Assembly (NCBI GenBank): GCA_964626495.1 | Contig: CAZVFT010000032.1 | Location: 1 to 25,152, forward strand | DNA length: 25,152 nucleotides | Direction of reading: 5' to 3' | Origin: JACNLN01 sp964626495 | GTDB lineage: Bacteria; Fidelibacterota; Marinisomatia; Marinisomatales; CAZVFT01 | In this document: piece by piece, positions 23,857-25,152 of the stretch | Layout of the letters: the number at the start of each line of letters is the position of its first letter | Numbering within the stretch: the first letter of the stretch is position 1 | The notes under the pieces: model-generated | Databases searched by the model: none | What the model saw: only the letters and a program-made list of their open reading frames with translations | Told to the model about the DNA's origin: nothing | Position numbers and translations under genes: made by a program

Positions 23857-25097
23857 AATCTATTCGTTATATATTTCTCATTTTATTTCTGACGATATCA
23901 ACCATTCACGCTGGTAAAGGTGAGCCAAGATCATTGGGGTTGCCGTTTTTTACGGTTATTACACCAGCATATCCTACGGATTCGAAGGATAAAGTCCGTT
24001 TGGATGTCATAATTAAACTGCCCTTTGAAGCCATTCAATTTTTACGCATTGAGGGTGGATTCAAAGCCATGTATGAAGTGTATGTGAGTATCCAGGATGA
24101 GAATGAGAATCAATTGGATGAAGATATTTGGGTGGGTACTCTTTTTTCAGAGAAGTTTACTGAGACAATTTCATCAGAAGAGTATCATCTTGAAAAAAGA
24201 TCTTTCTTTATTACTCCTTCAAAATGTGATGTTATTGTAAAAATAACTGACCTGGATACACGTAAGTCAGGACGTCGTAAAGTTGTTGTAGATCTAACCC
24301 GATTTTCGGATATTGTAGTATTATCAGACCTGCTTCTTATTGACGATAAAAAGAGAAGAGAGGATCCTTTCTCGATGGGATTTCCCCAATTACCCCCTCG
24401 AATTTCTGATACGGATACCCTGTTAACTATTTACTATGAAGCAAGAATTTCGATAGGTGAGTATATTATGCGAGCTGTGTTTCGTACTGACGATAATGAA
24501 ATAGTGGAAAAACGAGAATTTCATAGAACATCAGGTATTCCTGTAGTCATTGATCACTTAATGCTTGAAATTGGGCATATATTACATAATAAAGTGAAGG
24601 TTGAACTGGAATTAGAACAGGGTGAAAAAACATCTTCCGCAGATATTGTGATTGACATAAGGTGGATGGGTTTGACGAGTCACATTTATGATATTGATGA
24701 TGCAGTTGATCAACTTGTATATATTGCTGAACGGAAGCAGGTAAAAAAGATGAAAAAACTGAAACCAGAAAAGAAAGAAAAGATGTTTAAGGATTTCTGG
24801 AAAGCTAAAGATCCGTCACCTGGAACGACTGAAAATGAATTGATGGATGAATATTACAGGAGAGTTAAATATGCAAATGATAAGTTCACAACTTTTCAGG
24901 ATGGATGGAGATCCGATATGGGGATGATATTTATCCTGTTTGGTCCTCCTGATAATATTGAAATAAATTTATTTGCTCCCGATGGAAAATCTTACCAGTG
25001 GTGGCAATACTATTTAATCAATAAGACGTTCGTTTTTGTGGATCCAGCTGGATTTGGAGATTACGAACTACTGGAGCGATATAATTTACCTTATTAA
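23853..25097 (+). CDS. secreted GWxTD-domain protein
   Basis: The protein has 414 residues from the ATG at 23853, which overlaps the propeller stop by four bases. A GTG at 23835 would only lengthen the N-terminus before the signal peptide. A signal peptide (about 1-20, MKSIRYIFLILFLTISTIHA) leads to a beta-rich middle part (about 25-270). The C-terminal GWxTD domain follows: FWKAKDPSPGTTENELMDEYYRRVKYAND, then DGWRSDMGMIFILFGPPDNIE (motif at 351-355, with serine in the threonine position) and a final YQWWQYYLINKTFVFVD. GWxTD domains are known mainly from Bacteroidetes, Marinimicrobia and Acidobacteria-type genomes, with no established biochemical role. It is probably periplasmic or outer-membrane associated. 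Coupling to the propeller gene suggests a joint function. Confidence 0.85.
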   Translation: MKSIRYIFLILFLTISTIHAGKGEPRSLGLPFFTVITPAYPTDSKDKVRLDVIIKLPFEAIQFLRIEGGFKAMYEVYVSIQDENENQLDEDIWVGTLFSEKFTETISSEEYHLEKRSFFITPSKCDVIVKITDLDTRKSGRRKVVVDLTRFSDIVVLSDLLLIDDKKRREDPFSMGFPQLPPRISDTDTLLTIYYEARISIGEYIMRAVFRTDDNEIVEKREFHRTSGIPVVIDHLMLEIGHILHNKVKVELELEQGEKTSSADIVIDIRWMGLTSHIYDIDDAVDQLVYIAERKQVKKMKKLKPEKKEKMFKDFWKAKDPSPGTTENELMDEYYRRVKYANDKFTTFQDGWRSDMGMIFILFGPPDNIEINLFAPDGKSYQWWQYYLINKTFVFVDPAGFGDYELLERYNLPY

Positions 25098-25117
25098 CTA
25101 CTGTTAAGTTAACTATG

Positions 25118-25145
25118 ATATAACGGATAATAGTTGTATATTTGC
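25118..25145 (+). promoter_or_regulatory. candidate promoter for the gene beyond the window end
   Basis: AGTTGTATATTTGCATCC (from about 25132) contains TATATTTG, a close match to the TAnnTTTG -7 box of Bacteroidetes-type promoters. It lies 35 bases after the GWxTD stop at the very end of the window. It suggests that a new transcription unit begins just outside. Confidence 0.3.
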
Positions 25146-25152
25146 ATCCAAA

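Overview
The window is an AT-rich bacterial chromosome segment. All protein genes I support lie on the + strand. Most are housekeeping genes: transcription and translation factors, tRNA-Pro genes, thioredoxin and glycolysis. The pairing of a secreted beta-propeller protein with a GWxTD-domain protein, the TATATTTG-like promoter motifs, the mixed use of Shine-Dalgarno sites and the kinase-only heptose enzyme together suggest the Fibrobacteres-Chlorobi-Bacteroidetes neighbourhood. A Marinimicrobia- or Calditrichota-like lineage is my guess. This is inference from gene content, because no rRNA or other phylogenetic marker could be compared.

Layout. Positions 1-604 hold no gene but do hold one long hairpin. 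A membrane-anchored alpha/beta hydrolase follows (605-1468); its nucleophile serine is replaced by arginine. After a repeat-filled gap comes a TPR membrane protein (1899-2582). Next is the conserved nusA/infB operon in classical order: rimP, nusA, infB, rbfA, truB, ribF, rpsO, pnp (2736-11960). A hairpin plus T-run precedes rimP, and a terminator follows pnp. Two copies of an inverted-end, noncoding repeat sit inside this operon, between nusA and infB and between infB and rbfA. A third lies upstream of the TPR gene.

Positions 12116-14160 hold a structured noncoding patch, a MerR-like regulator, tRNA-Pro(GGG), infA, a small-multidrug-export-type membrane protein and tRNA-Pro(CGG). The 3' end of tRNA-Pro(CGG) is duplicated downstream. 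Then come smpB-tyrS and trxA-trxB, an orphan ABC ATPase with altered catalytic residues, a histone-deacetylase-family protein overlapping a double PspC protein, and gpmI-rfaE1-propeller-GWxTD. The last four are overlapping or nearly so and look like one transcription unit.

How the genes work together. The operon couples transcription elongation (NusA), translation initiation (IF2), 30S maturation (RimP, RbfA, S15), tRNA modification (TruB), flavin cofactor synthesis (RibF) and RNA decay (PNPase). IF-1, SmpB and TyrRS extend the translation theme. TrxA and TrxB form a complete thiol-reducing couple. The most unusual parts are the repeat family placed directly after stop codons, the tRNA-Pro 3'-end duplication, the two enzymes lacking catalytic residues, and the propeller-GWxTD pair. 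No CRISPR array, complete insertion sequence, integrase or prophage gene is visible.
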